Shown here in pieces: positions 42,080-55,246 of a stretch of 64,000 bases of DNA. The notes under the pieces were generated by a model. It did no database searches. It saw only the letters and a program-made list of their open reading frames with translations, and was not told the DNA's origin. Source of the DNA: Diogma glabrata (Eukaryota; Arthropoda; Insecta; Diptera; Cylindrotomidae). Each line of letters starts with the position of its first letter. The stretch's first letter is position 1. Location: positions 305,799,879 through 305,863,878 of the forward strand of contig OY856186.1 in the NCBI GenBank assembly GCA_963693315.1, given 5' to 3'. The position numbers were made by a program, and so were the translations under genes.

Positions 42080-44500
42080 TAGGCCAGTAATAATAGGAGA
42101 AAAAATTAGAAAAAAAAAAAAATAATTCGTTACAGCAAACTGACAGCCGCATATTGTAGAACACGATATTGTAAAAGAGGAAAACATAAATCGAACCAAC
42201 AGCTGCTATCCGGGGGGGAGTGGGGTGGGTTTTTAGGGGTTGAAGACAGTTTCTCGTGATTTATGGCTAAACCGTGCATCCTATCAAAAAGAGTTATATG
42301 TAAAAGTTGTTGGAAATAAAAAGATCTACAACTTTTGCACGGACCATTTTTAGCCTAACCTCAAAACTTTTCGAAAAAAATGCGAAAAACCGATTTTTTT
42401 CTTTTTTTCTTTGACAAAAAAAATTTTGCGAAGCTCAAACGTTGACAAAAGATACCTCTAGTTATTGCAAAAAGGCAGTAATTTTTTCGGAGGGAAATAT
42501 TTAGACGTTGTTGTTAAATTTCATTTTTTTCAAAAAAAAAAAACCAAATTTTTAACTGCGATTCCTCTTAAAACTACGCCTCCTACAGAATTCTGTTTTG
42601 GTTCACTTACTCCTTGTTACGTTTACTTTTGATAAGTGGTAAAAAAAGGTATACTGATATGGAAAAAATGGCGCTAAAATTGAAAAAACCGAAAAAATCG
42701 CTTTTTTCGTGGTAATTTGCATATTTATCGTTGAATAATTGTTACTAATTAATAAAATCATTTAAATTTTTATGATTACGTAAACCACGATCATTTGGAA
42801 ATACATTTATGAATAATTATATATACTTTCGTTACTTTTAGTTTATTTAGGTAACAAAAAAGTAAATTTTATTTTTCAAACATATCGATCTCAAAAAGTA
42901 CCTTTTTGTTTTCTTTCATGTTTTTTATATTTTACAGATTTGTTATTTACTCAAAACATACTAAGCCTAAGGACAATCGTTATTTTTTGTTTTTGAGAAA
43001 AAGACATTTGAATATAGTTTGATTTTTTTTTTTACTTTGTGCCATACACTAAAACCAAGTTTACTGATTCTATTAAGCTTTTTTTGGTTTTAGAAGGTAC
43101 TAAATGAGGCTTAAAGAAGGTACTAAATAAGGCTTTTTTGGGTTTTCTGAAGGTTTAATCTTTTACCCAAAATATGCTCAAATTACAGACAGACGTTTTG
43201 TTCGACGATCAAAACCCATTCGAATATTTGCTAGCAAAAATATGTCAGTTGCAGATTTTGCTGAAATTTATCAAATAGATAGTGAATTTTCTTTTCAATT
43301 ACAATGAAAAATTCATATTAAATTAAAACATATCATATATTATAAACTAAAATAAGTATTAAATATTTTAGAAAAATGAAAATTCTGCCAATCCGATGTA
43401 TCTTCGAAATCAAATTGCTCAAAAACGGCTTTAGCAATTTTATCAAACTTTTTTTTGTTTAATAGGTGATTAGTTAATCGTTTGAAAAAAAATTAATTAA
43501 TTGTTTTTGTAATTAATTTTAAAATTAAAATATTAAAAAAACTTTTTTAAAGATGGCGCTTGGGTTGAAGATCAATTGGAATTTAATTTATTTTTTTTTT
43601 GTAAAAACAGTTCTATCCTTACTCTAAAATATTCCAAATTAACAAAGAGGCTAATATTCGTGTTCTTGAAATAATTAATTTTAAAGATTTTTAGTACGAC
43701 TAAAATTGTAATTGTTGATTTTTTCTTCGAACAATTTCTATCAAGATCGAAAACGAAAGCATATTATTATTCATAAATGTATTTCCGAATGATCGTCGTT
43801 TACGTAATCATAAAAAAATTAAAATGATTTTAATAATTAGTAACAATTATTCAACGATAAATATGCAAATTACCACGAAAAAAGCGATTTTTTCGGTTTC
43901 TTCAATTTTCCCGCCATTTTTTCCATATCAGTATACCTTTTTTTACCACTTATCAAAAGTAAACGTAACAAGGAGTAAGTGAGCCAAAACAGAACTCTGT
44001 AGGAGGCGTAGTTTTAAGAGGAATCGCAGTTAAAAATTTGGTTTTTTTTTTAAAAAAATGAAATTTAACAACAACGTCTAAAATATTTCCCTCCGAAAAA
44101 ATTACCGCCTTTTTGCAATAAATAGAGGTATCTTTTACCAACGTTTGAGCTTCGCAAAATTTTTTTTGTCAAAGAAAAACAGAAAAAAGAAAAAAGTCGA
44201 TTTTTCGCATTTTTTTCGAAAAATTTTGAGGTTAGGCTAAAAATGGTCCGTGCAAAAGTTGTAGATCTTTTTATTTCCTACAACTTTTACATATAACTCT
44301 TTTTGATAGGATGCACAGTTTAGCCATAAATCACGAAAAACTGTCTTCAACCCCTAAAAACCCACCCCACTCCCCCCCGGATAGCAGCTGTTGGTTCGAT
44401 TTATGCTCCCCTCTTTTTCAATTTCGTGTTCCACAATAACCCGCTGTCAGTTTGCTGTAACGAATTTTTTTGTTGTTCAAATACTATTTTTACTGGCCTA
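42080..44500. mobile_element. 2.4-kb element with roughly 745-bp inverted repeats
   Basis: Ends TAGGCCAGTA and TACTGGCCTA, flanked by ATT on both sides (42077-42079 and 44501-44503). The left arm, 42080 to about 42825, and the right arm, about 43755-44500, match along their length. Landmarks are GTTACAGCAAACTGACAG, GTTGGTTCGATTTATG-type text and GGTATACTGATATGGAAAA. The central loop of about 930 bp has no ORF. A 3-bp duplication suits PIF/Harbinger or CACTA mobilisers. The minus frame at 44141-43953 is not a gene. Confidence 0.85.
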
Positions 44501-45299
44501 ATTCTCTCGTAAATGTTTTCTATTTTTTTGGCGCTTTAACAAAACTTGTTGTGTGTTTCAAAAGAGAAACGAATGAAAGGGACGCGTAATAATGAAACAC
44601 CTTTTGTCCTTTTTAGGTTAAAATTAAAATAATATTTAAACAAGCACATTTTTGTTTTTGTTGGTCAGTACGATTTAAATATAAAAATCATTAAGTACAA
44701 GTTTGATCTGAGATCCAAAATTATAAAAAATCGATCAGTACGCCTTTTTCATATGGGTGAAAACTAAAAAATTATTAACTAAACTAAAAACTAAAAATTA
44801 TTAACTAAATTAAAAACTAATAAAAGTTAAAAATGCCTTTAGAATCGGAATTTGGTATTCTAAAATACAATTCCTTTTAATAAAAATTTTTGATAATTTA
44901 ACATATGATCAAATTATACGGTCAAATATGATATTGCGTTGATGTAAAGTCGATTTTCATAATTAAGGAAAGTTTATTAAATATAAACTCAAATGTTGTA
45001 ACTTGAGTTCACAAAAAAAGGGTGAATGAAATATTTAATTGCTAGAAACAAAAAAAATATATAATTGTTCATTAGTGTTGTAATATTGTTTTATAAAAAT
45101 AAAAGAAAGAAATATTTGATTAACGAAAAAAAATATATAGTTTTAAAAAGAAAAATATAACTGAAAAAAAAGGAAATTTATGTTCGTTGTTATAAAGAAA
45201 AGTTTATGGAAAATGTTCGGTGTTGTCCTCCGTTTTCGCACTCCTCATATATATATTGTTATTAAAAAGAAGAATAAAGAGAAAATTTAGCGGTTCACA
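44501..45299. other. Non-coding AT-rich stretch
   Basis: A- and T-rich runs, no ORF or repeat of note. Confidence 0.45.
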
Positions 45300-46510
45300 A
45301 GAGTATTTGATCATAATAGCCACGAATTAAATGCTTTGTCTCAGGTCGATAATAACTACAATATTGAGGTAAATAGAATATTGAACGAGTTTGTGGAAAA
45401 TCTTGAAACTTGTGGAGGACATACAAGGACGAATGTCACTTGTAACCTTGGAGAATCAACAATCAGCTATATTAACGTAAGGTTAGATTTTATTTTTATT
45501 TGTATTTTTCATTAATTCAAATTACTTAAATTTTATTGTGAATTATATTACGACCAAAATGGTCTTATAAATTAGTTTTTTTAAATATTGGAGATCTTTC
45601 TTCGGCTAGGCCGCATTGAGCTTTGATAAATATAATACCCCGGATCATAACTGGATTCTTAGACCCAGTCATAATAAATGTACTTCAAAGAGACAAACAT
45701 TTACTCGACATTTTAATATTTCCAACTATAAGTCAACTGAATGGTTGACGGGCAGTTACTTTTAAATAAACTGTTTTGCTGGCCTTGTGTGTTGTTTTAT
45801 AAACATTCAGAAAAGTCGGTTTGGGGTTCTGACGGATTTTCGGATTTAAATCATTTAAGCAGTGGGATACAAAAGCATGAGAAAAGCAGAACACACATTA
45901 CGAATACGTTGGCATTTAAAACATTTGGGACCATAAGATTAGATTTAATGTTAGATGAGCAACGGCATATTTCTATACAGAATCACAATGAACTGGTTAG
46001 ACGCAACAGATTTTTTTTTTTAAAAATGTAAATAAATATTGTTTGTTTATTGGGTAAACAAGAACTCGCATTTAGAGGCCACGACGAAAGAATTAATTCA
46101 GTAAATCGCGGTAATTATAAATTCGCGGTAATTATAATAACAAGGAATTAATTTATTTTATAGCGGAGTTTCATGAATCTTTTGCTCAGTATTTAAGAGA
46201 ATCCACCGTATTCCAGGGAACATTAGTTGGTATTCAAAACGACCTTATTCATGGTATTGGCAGTGTTAGGGTACAAGCAATTGAAACAGAAATATCCCAA
46301 AGTAAGTTTGTATCGATAGTGTTAGATGAAACGACTGATATATCGCGAAAAGCACAGAGTTGTCAGTTGTTTTTCGGCATGTTTTAAATGGTGACATTAT
46401 TGAACGGTTTTACGAGTTCGTTGATGTGAGCGCCGATAGATCTGCAAAAGGTTTAGCCGATCATGTCATAAAATATATTAAACAATTGCAAATAGAGAGT
46501 AAAATAATTG
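45300..46510 (+). pseudogene. Third hAT transposase, ZMYM1/DUF4371 type (partial)
   Basis: 45300-45480 is an open stretch (RVFDHNSHELNALSQ) ending at an AAC-GTAAGG donor; it may be an upstream exon. 45590-46031 encodes the TTF zinc-finger region (LLNKLFCWPCVLFYKHSEKS, then SGIQKHEKSRTHI). 46040-46340 continues with GKQELAFRGHDE, AEFHESFAQYLRES and SIVLDETTDISRKAQ, the first catalytic Asp region. 46350-46510 follows in another frame (LSVVFRHVLNGDIIERFYEF) up to SKIIGQ. The expected next block (YDGA-like) is absent; YqaJ sequence begins instead. Confidence 0.75.
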
Positions 46511-46519
46511 GGCAGGGTT

Positions 46520-46905
46520 ATCCAGAGCAATGCATTCAGACGGAAGCTATGCGATATGGGAAAAATTTCGGAAAAATTTGTTAGGCTGAAAGTGTTAAAA
46601 AGTAGTTCAGTTCAAAACACATAAACCTAAAACTAAATTCGTTTGGTCTCTTAATTAAAAACGACCTTTCATATTTTGCAGCTTCACCGGATGCAATCTG
46701 GAGTTGTGATTGTTGTGGACGATTTCCGGTTGAAGTGAAATTTCCTTTTTTTTAAAAAAAAAATTGAAAATTTGATTTCATATTTAAAGAAAAGAGATTG
46801 TCCAATACGAAAGACAAGCGATGATACCTATGAAATGATACCTAATCATTCGTACTATTATCAAGTGCAATTGCAAGGCTTTATATTCAAATCAGTTTGT
46901 AATAT
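46520..46905 (+). pseudogene. YqaJ-type nuclease domain fragment
   Basis: Reads TEAMRYGKNF; then, after a stop region, NSFGLLIKNDLSYFAASPDA, CDCCGRFPVEVKFPF, SYLKKRDCPIRKTS and NHSYYYQVQLQG. The SPD, E-V-K and Q-V-Q residues form the PD-(D/E)XK core of YqaJ/lambda-exonuclease-like proteins. These are common in arthropod repeat-derived genes. Two frame breaks and a poly-A tract near 46750-46765 split it. It abuts the third hAT without spacer. Confidence 0.75.
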
Positions 46906-47178
46906 TTTATATTTATTCGCTAACGGCACAACCGGTAGTTGGCGCATCGGTCGATTAGTGAAAACGGGATTGGAGCTGTCAAACCCAAAATAAAATGGTT
47001 AGCACTAGTAAGTAAATTAAATTAAATCTATAAATATAAGTTATTTGAAGCACTTTCTTTTGGTTTTTTATTAGAAAATACGAGCTTCATAATTTCTCTA
47101 ATTAAAATTATATAATAATAACTTAAAATACTTCAAATACCAGAATTTATTAGTTTTTAATGTCGTATTTTTTTATAG
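46906..47178. other. Non-coding gap between the YqaJ segments
   Basis: The reading frame trails off at 46993. The rest is AT-rich with intron-like TTTTTATAG at its end. Confidence 0.4.
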
Positions 47179-47179
47179 G

Positions 47180-48570
47180 TTAAAATTTCGAAATTGAAAA
47201 TTTGTGGAATTACAATCGCTGCAATTTATAATTATTTTGGTAAAATAAGCCGACCATTTGTAGAAGGGGAAAAAATTTATTAGCCAACATGTTATTCAAA
47301 TTGGATTTATGGAAAATCGTAACCAAAACATAATCCATATATTTGGATTGGTTTTGCAAACGTCTCAGCCTTCCTCGAAGCCTCATGAGCAAAATATCTA
47401 TTGGAACATAGATAATTATATTGAAAAGGCAATTTGTTCTTGCAAAGCAGGACTAAGTGAGAGGTGTTGCTATTTTACTTCATGTTAATAGGTAAATATA
47501 TAATATTTTTCTCAACACAAAAACAAAATTAACAATTTATTTATTTTTAGTACGAATTCTCTGAATCGTCTAACTTGTAATGATTTTAACAGAAGTGGGG
47601 ATCGCAGCGAGCGGCAAAATATAGACATTTATTTGAAGCACGAAAAATAAAAGATTTATGTTGCATTAAAATTAAAGAATTTGACATACCAGAAATACAT
47701 CAAGTAGAATTATCGAACAGAAAAAGATTGATGGAGGCTTGTTCGGAAGTTTCCATACATAAAAAAGGCAGACATGAACCAATAAATAGTTTAAACTCAT
47801 CAATTCAAGGTAATAACAATAATCTGTCTCTAAAAATTGTTTTCGCACCAACTACATGTATTCAACTCCATTACCGAATTACGTGGATGTAACCTTAAAA
47901 CAATTTTACAATGAACATGTTTGTATTGACGCTGAAAAATCAGAAACAATATTTATGAGAACAATTATGCAAAACAATAACTTTTGGTTAATGGAGTGGA
48001 TGAAAAGGATAAATGCTAGTTCCGCATATAGTCTTTATACATATTTTAATTCAAAAAACCCGAACTGGTAAACTAAAGCTTCAAAATATGTGAATCGCAA
48101 AAATTTTCGAAACCAAAATATGGAAATAGGTAAGCAAACTGAAATTGAAGTAAGACAAAAATATTAAAATATATTTCAGACACCTATTTCTAATATGGGT
48201 TTAGTGATTAATCCAGTTACCCCGTGGATCAGCTACAGCCCAGATGGGTATGTCGATACTGAAAACAAACTTAAAGAAATTAAAACAGTAATAAAAGGTA
48301 CCAAATCGCCGTCTTATTTAGATAAAAATGGATGTTTAAATAAAAAACATGCATGTGCATTTTTATGCACAAGTTCAAATTGGTATGGCTGTGATGAATT
48401 CCGATACTTGTTACTTCATAACGTGCTTTCGGGAAAATGGCAAAATGAGTATAGAAACGATTCAAATAGATTTGGAATATTTAAATAATCTGCTTCTTAT
48501 ATTACGAAATATTTATTTTGAACATATTTTACCAGAAATTTATGATAAATTCGAAGCTTCGATAAATTAA
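47180..48570 (+). pseudogene. SWIM zinc-finger plus YqaJ nuclease gene (broken)
   Basis: 47240-47490 encodes NIIHIFGLVLQTSQP and a degenerate SWIM finger CSCKAGLSERCYY, with Tyr in place of the final His. An intron of about 60 bp (GTAAAT...TTTTTAG) leads to 47550-47818 (LTC-D, WGSQRAAKYRHLFEARKIKD, RKRLMEACSEVS). 47856-48071 gives NNFWLMEWMKRINASSAYSL, the usual opening of YqaJ. 48185-48488 has GLVINPVTPWISYSPDGYVD and LKEIKT; a +1 shift near 48340 leads to YAQVQIGMAVMN and NGKMSIETIQID, ending at 48570. Domain order is that of SWIM-YqaJ proteins seen in arthropods. At least two frameshifts and a TAA at 48070 break it. Confidence 0.75.
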
Positions 48571-48573
48571 ATA

Positions 48574-49864
48574 CTAGGTCATTCAATAAGTCCGTAGGAT
48601 GACACATAGATGGCGTTACTAGAATTTTTTCCATATGATTTTTATTTAGTACTAACCTTCAAACGATACGTGTATAAATTTGACAGCAATCTGACTATTT
48701 ATTCGTGAGTTATAGCATTTTGTGTGAAGCAACTTTTGTTTTTGAAAAAAAATGGAAAAAAGTGAATTTCGAATTTTAATAAAGCATTGCTTTTTGATGA
48801 AAAAAAATACAGTGGAAACCAAACAATGGCTTGATAAACATTATCCAAACTCTGCTCCATCGAGACAAATGGTAGAGAAGTGGATGGCTGAATTTAAATG
48901 TGGTCGTACCAGCACAAAAGATGCAGAGCGCAGTGGACGCCAAAATGAGGCTGTTATTCCAGAAAACATAAAAAAACTCCACAAATTGGTTATGAACGAT
49001 CGCAAATTGAAGGTGCACGAAATAGCTGACATTGTAAAGGTAGCAGATGGTAGTGTTTTTACCATTTTACATGAACATTTGGGTATGCGAAAGCTCTGTG
49101 CAAATTGGGTGCCGCGTGAGCTCACAGTCGACCAAAAACAACAACGAATCGATGCTTCGGAGGAGTCTTTGGCACTGTTAAACCGCAATAAAAGGGAATT
49201 CTATCGTAGATATGTGACAATGGATGAGACATGGCTTCACAATTACACACCAGAATCCAAAAGACAGTCAGCTGAGTGGACAGCAGTCGACGAACCGAAT
49301 CCAAAGCGAGCAAAGACGCAACAGTCGGCCGGTAAGGTGATGGCGTCTGTATTTTGGGATACGAACGGAATAATATTCATCGACTATCTCCAAAAAGGAA
49401 CCACCATCAACAGCGAGTATTACTGTGAACTTTTGGATCGATTGAAGGCTGAAATCGCAAAGAAACGGCCACATTTGCAAAAGAAAAGTGTTGTTTCACC
49501 AAGATAATGCACCGTGTCACAGATCGATGAAAACGATGGCAAAATTGAATGAATTGGGCTTTGAATTGCTTACCCACCCACCATATTCTTCAGATTTAGC
49601 CCCCAGCGACTTTTTCCTGTTTTCAGATCTCAAGAGAATGCTTGCTGGAAAGAAATTTAAGTCCAATGATGAAGTAATCGCTGAAACTGAGGCCTATTTT
49701 GACGAGAAAGAGAAATCGTACTATAAAAGTGGTATAGAAAAGTTGGAAAATCGCTATACTCGTTGTATCGCCCTCGAAGGCAACTATGTTGAATAAAAAA
49801 ATCGAGTTTTGTCAAAATGTTGTTTTTTTCTTACTTATCCTACGGACTTATTGAACGACCTTAG
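48574..49864 (+). mobile_element. Mariner transposon, 1291 bp
   Basis: TIRs CTAGGTCATTCAATAAGTCC and GGACTTATTGAACGACCTTAG-type ends of about 27 bp, flanked by TA on both sides (48572-48573 and 49865-49866). It sits 4 bp after the YqaJ stop. Both ends and nearly the whole transposase are present. Confidence 0.95.
48752..49796 (+). pseudogene. Mariner transposase with one frameshift
   Basis: ATG at 48752. 48752-49507 carries the paired HTH region (about residues 1-110) and the first catalytic Asp in VTMDETWLHNYTPE. 49488-49796 carries the second Asp in FHQDNAPCHRS and the third in PYSSDLAPSDFF, that is DD34D, and stops after EGNYVE. The two parts are separated by one extra A in the AAAA run near 49487-49490. 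Total length of about 345 residues is normal for mariner (irritans-like). The frameshift inactivates it; all three catalytic residues survive. Confidence 0.9.
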
Positions 49865-49866
49865 TA

Positions 49867-52800
49867 TATAATATGAATTTAAAGTAAACTAAAGACTAGA
49901 AAAATAATCAACCTAATTATATACAAAATATTTTGTAACGGTCGTCCTAATTCTAATTAAAACATTTCAAATCATTATAAAAATTTCCATTTTCCATCAA
50001 AGGAAGTCATAGTCATAAGTCTCAATTTAAAAAGATTCAAATTCAAAAATATTTGATTCAGCGAATAATAAACTTCGTTAACCAAATAACATCCAAAAAA
50101 AGAACCCACACTGAAATTGAACGAAAAACGAATATTACAATTGGCAACACCTATTCGTTGAAAAAATGAAATGAGATTATAATAAAATGCTGTCATGGTT
50201 GATGATCATTCATTCTATGTTTGTATATTGAACTACCTAAAAGTAGTTTCTTCTTAAATTTGTACAGATAAAAAAATTAAAATTACTAAGAAAATTTGTA
50301 AAAATATTGAGTTATTCCATGTTTCATCTCGGAATGAGAAACAATAAATTTTAAATTGTGAAGAATAATAATAATAATAGAAAAAATATAAAATGAATTT
50401 TTTCCATGTTTTTACATTTAAAGTTATAAAAAAAAACATGAACAGTGGTAAATTATAAAAAGGAAAAAATAATAATAAATAAATTAAAACAAAGGAAAAA
50501 TAATAATCATATTTTGAATGGTTGAATTTTTTTTTGACCACTAAACAATGGAGTCCATGTTTGACTCACAAACAAATTCAATTTATTTGTAAAAATTCGA
50601 TGTTTGATTTGATCATAAAGCAAAAAGTCTGCCGTGAATTAATTTTTTTGCTAAAATTAATAAAATTAAAAGAAATTACTAATAAGTGATAATGCTTAAT
50701 TATTCTTAAAAACAAAAAGAAATACATATATGTTTAAGTAGAAGATAAAAATTGGACAAAAATATAATAAATTTTCTCAGAAACAAAACTATAAAATTAT
50801 TATTGTTGTTACATAACTTTAATTTAGAAATAACTAAAGCTTTTTTTTCGTGAAAAAAAAAAGTTATGAGATGAGGAAAGGAAAGTATATAAAGAAAATG
50901 ACGAACGAATGTGGGGCTGTTAGTTGGAACGCCTAATTTTGAGGAATTAAACAAGTTGGGAGATTCGAGACGATTTTCACCAAATATTAAAGTATTTGTA
51001 CATACATATACGTGTGCTGGAACGATACAACCAGTTTTTTTATTATTATAAATCGGATAAGGAATATAAAGATACCAAGACGGAAGTCGATTCACCTTCC
51101 AGTTCAGCCATCATCGAAATATTTAAAGTAGTAGCTTTCATTTTATGTATATTATTTTTTAGAACTTATATTTTTGTCTCAGGATGATAGAATAAGGAAT
51201 TTAAATAAGAGATTCTCAATTCATGATTGGTCATGGGGATAAGTCATTTCGAACATTTCTTTCTTTATTCGTTAGCTTTGTTAATAATAATAATTTTTTT
51301 GAATATAAAATAATTTATTGTCGGGATAAAGTCCAAATCAGTACAATTTCATTCTAACTGATAAAATGAATTTATATGACTGAAAATTTCTGAAATAAAA
51401 TTAAATATTTTTAAGAAAACGCAATATTTATTAAAAAGAAAAGAAACTATTTTATTATAAAAAATATTTAAATAATAATATAATAAATGAACTAAACTAA
51501 TTTTTTTTGTTTTTTAATTATTTATCTTAATATTTATCAATTGCCATTATTGGATTTGACAAGTTGTTACGCTCGAGGTTCATACTTTGTGTATTGTAAA
51601 CAACACAAAAATAATAAATTTCATGACATCGGAAAATTCATAATTTAGTCAAACCAAATTACCTGAATCAATTGACTACTTCTTTCCATATAATATCTTT
51701 GCTTTTGTCCCGGGGGTAATTCAGGTAAACAAAACTAGCAACACTACCTATATGGTCTATGCGCATTTTTCAAGTTGTACCTACGAATTTTAAAACATCA
51801 ATTAATACGTTGTCTCATTTCTGATGGTATAGTTGTTAATTATGAAACCAACTAATAGAAATTAACTTAGGCAATGTTTAGAAGTAAGTATAATGGTACA
51901 TTTACCTACTTGGATTATATAACTTCACTCATTAAATTTTAATTAACCATCTGTCATCTGTCAAATTCATGCTTGATCAGCTGTGATATGTATTTTATTC
52001 GTCCAGTCAGTAGATTAGTTTTCTCAATGATTGCCATCTAGTGGGTAGAATTTACTGCTAAATCAAATTTTGTCTTAATTGACAATGCCGGAAGTACTGC
52101 CGAACGAAAAAAAATCGAAGAAACCGAAGAATATATATCAGGGTTGATCAGGAATAATTGTCAGTTTGGTTGTTAGCTTTGAACAAATAAAAAATAACAT
52201 AAATTTACTTGAAATTAGAAAATTTTAGATTTAATAAAAACTTTCTTATGGATGGTTGTGTACAATAAATTATAAAGTGGAAAAATAAATTGTAAATAAA
52301 ATTAAAACTAAATTCGTTCCTTATTGTGATAATTAATGTGAGTTTCGTAAACTGAGGGTATTAGATTGTACAATTTAATAACAACATCCACGTCACAGCC
52401 GCCATTGAAAGAAAAGCAACCAAACTCGACATTCTGAAGAAAAACTAAATTCTTGGATTCTAATTGTTTATGAGCATCGCCAGTGCTACTGAAGGAAACA
52501 GAAAAATTGAGGATTGAAGCAAATTTAAGAGCGAGAATTATTGTTTGTGGCTATACTCGTGCTAACTGTCGAACCACTTCACCGACATGAATCACCCGAT
52601 TCTACCAGGATTTTCAGTGAAGATGTGTCTTTAGATTTAATGTTGGGAAGGTAATACGTTTATGATCCAGCTTATTCAACGTTATTAGGATACAAATTTT
52701 GAAAGTTAATGTCATCCATATAAGCAACGAGGATACTGCCGATAATATTTGTGTATCAAGATAATCACCACAGTAAATATATAAATTCTTGGAAGTCAGT

Positions 52801-53111
52801 GTCGTCGGCATATAGTTTTTTTGAAAATTAATGTCTTCAGAATATGTTCACATCAACAACATATAAATATTGAAGGGTGATATTGATTGGTGTCAGTAGG
52901 AGTGTGATAATTTACAAGCCGGAAGGGAACAAATCCAATTGGACGAAAAGCCAACCATTGCTGCCGACGGATGACAACTGTGCGGAATATTTTGTAAGTC
53001 TTCTTTTCATTATATTTTATTGTTAAACGGATTCTTCGATGCTGGTAGAATCATTAGATTAAAAATTAAATCAATAAATTGGACATGACTTTCATGTGTA
53101 CTTAAATAAAA
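49867..53111. other. Non-coding AT-rich stretch
   Basis: No gene recognised. Frames at 50254-50541, 50706-51095 and 50996-51187 are low complexity and overlap each other. A short inverted pair ACCTGAAT / ATTCAGGT lies at 51661-51725. 52320-53000 has the highest sequence complexity but no long frame. Confidence 0.45.
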
Positions 53112-54186
53112 TGTAACGATCGCAATAATCGCAAAACAATAATAAAACCAAATTCATCTTCGTTTTCAATTCAATAAAAATGTATTTCATTAGTTTCCAT
53201 TCATTTTCACATTAACAATAATTTAAAATTTTCTAATACTTAACTGCTAGTTAAATTTCAATTGTACTATAAAAAGCAACGAACGTACTAAATTTTTATT
53301 TCCAATTCTAACAAACAGATGTCGTTATTAATCTTTATTGAATTTTCTTTTAGTATTACCCGAGCTAGTTTGACATGATAAGATGTCAAAAAGAATTAAC
53401 AAAAACACATTTTTGTTTGAAAATATGGTCATTCGGTTTTTGAATCTTAAAATAAAATGTTCAATTGAGTTTGTGAAAACATTACATAAAACTAGATTCA
53501 TTAATGTGTTAAGATATATGTGGGCTTTTTTTAAGTTAATTGCTAATTAATGTGATGTGAAATAATACAAGTCCATCAATTACAAAATATTATAAGTCAA
53601 ATTTACAATGAAATTATCATTGTGTTATGGTTGTAAACATTAATAAGAATACAATAAAAAATTTATTATGGCCAATTGTGACTTGTAATTGTCCATTTTA
53701 TAAGAAGTTAACATTAATGAAAATGCTTCATCCTGTGACACCAGATGTTCTTGGTTTTCGATATATATAATACAAATCTGGATTATCAAAAAGATGTCAA
53801 GGTTTTTGATTAATAATAGCAACAATAGTAGTGGTGCGTAGTTCCAAATGGATATTCTATATTTCAAATCAGGAATTAAGCAGATATTAGCTTAAAGGAA
53901 TTCACTGGGTACCCGAAATAATATCTCTGCTTATTCAGAACGAAATTCAACAACTTTGGAGCGTGGTATTGCAACTGGTGGAAACAGCATCAACAACAGA
54001 ATATAAAATAAGGTTTTTATTATTTATATTATTATGATTACTATTTTTTCGTTAGATTTTTGTACTTATTAATTTTTTTTTTGATGGAAAAATAAATTCC
54101 AGCTATAAGAGATTTCCAAAGTTAAGTTTCGTTTGGGGATAAACGGCATCCCGGGTAAATTAATTTAGTTACCAAAGGTCCAATTG
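53112..54186 (+). repeat. Left LTR of the pol-less element
   Basis: TGTAACGATCGCAATAATCG...GGTCCAATTG, 1075 bp. The last few bases are uncertain. The 75-codon minus frame inside is repeated exactly in the other LTR and is not a gene by itself. Confidence 0.92.
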
Positions 54187-54193
54187 ATATACG

Positions 54194-54211
54194 TGGCGCT
54201 TGAAACAAAGA
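54194..54211 (+). promoter_or_regulatory. Possible primer-binding site
   Basis: TGGCGCTTGAAACAAAGA begins 8 nt after the LTR; TGG matches the CCA end of a tRNA. Which tRNA is not clear to me. Confidence 0.45.
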
Positions 54212-55246
54212 CTTTGGTTTTTGTGGTTATTTTTTATATGGGTTTAGTGATATTTTGTGATGAGTCATATTTTTTTAGGCGCAAAAATAGATATTTTTAT
54301 TTTTGGCGCAATATTATTATGGAAATTTTTGAAAAAAACAATTTTTTTGGTTTTTGTGTTTTATAGATTTTTGATAAACCAGTTTTGGATTTATTATAGG
54401 TAACCGTTTATATTTTGTGTAAAACCAGTATTGGTTTTTTTTTCTATATTAAATATTAAATAAATAAATATTTTACAACTATTTTTGATGATGATGCAAC
54501 TATAATGCAATTAATTGTGATATCGTCGAATTGTCATTGTTATACGTGGCTCCGTATCAGGGCCTAGATGGTTATATCTGTCGCCGAACCAAAAACGGAC
54601 CGGGGGAATATTTTGGTAATATAATACCGTGATTACGGTGGAGTTTTGTTACCGTTAGGTACGAATTTGTTGTGTTATTTAGAGCTATTTTCGGCGCGAA
54701 AAATATTTTTTTTTCATTTTTTTTCATGTATTTGGGCGGTGTCAACCGGTTTGGTTGACTTCGAACTTGTTTGGATAAGAACCAGTTGGGTTTTTTTTAT
54801 ATGTATATTTTTCTTTTACATATATATTAAATATATATAGAATTTTTTCATTTTTTTAATAATTTTTAAGAATTTCACAATTTGATAAATTTAAAAGGAA
54901 TTTTTGAGAATTGAATTCAGCGGTAGTTGCAATAACGAATTCAAATGACTATTAAATGCTGCACAGGTACATTTAATTTTGGGATATATAAATATTTACT
55001 TGAAGAAGACAAATAATAAGCAATTCTAAGACTTATTAGAATTTGAAAGGAAATTGTATTCTGCTTTCGCATTAACCTTTTGGTCTTTGAGTTCTTGGTA
55101 GAGCCAGTGTTAAAAATACCATTATTTGTTTTTCTCTAATTAAATATAATATTCTAAAGATTAAATTCTAATTCTAACATTTAATTTGGTTTTTACAATA
55201 GTGTAGAATTGTATTTGGATTAACACTATATTTCTTACACTCAAAA
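54212..55246. other. 5' non-coding region of the pol-less element
   Basis: About 1 kb without a supported frame. T-rich tracts and a GTTACCGTTAGGTACGAA stretch near 54650. Confidence 0.6.

Noticed and set aside
50254..51187. Several 63-129 codon ORFs
   Set aside because: Low complexity, overlapping on opposite strands, no motifs.
53640..53867. 75-codon minus ORF repeated at 58957-59184
   Set aside because: Contained in the identical LTRs of the pol-less element.
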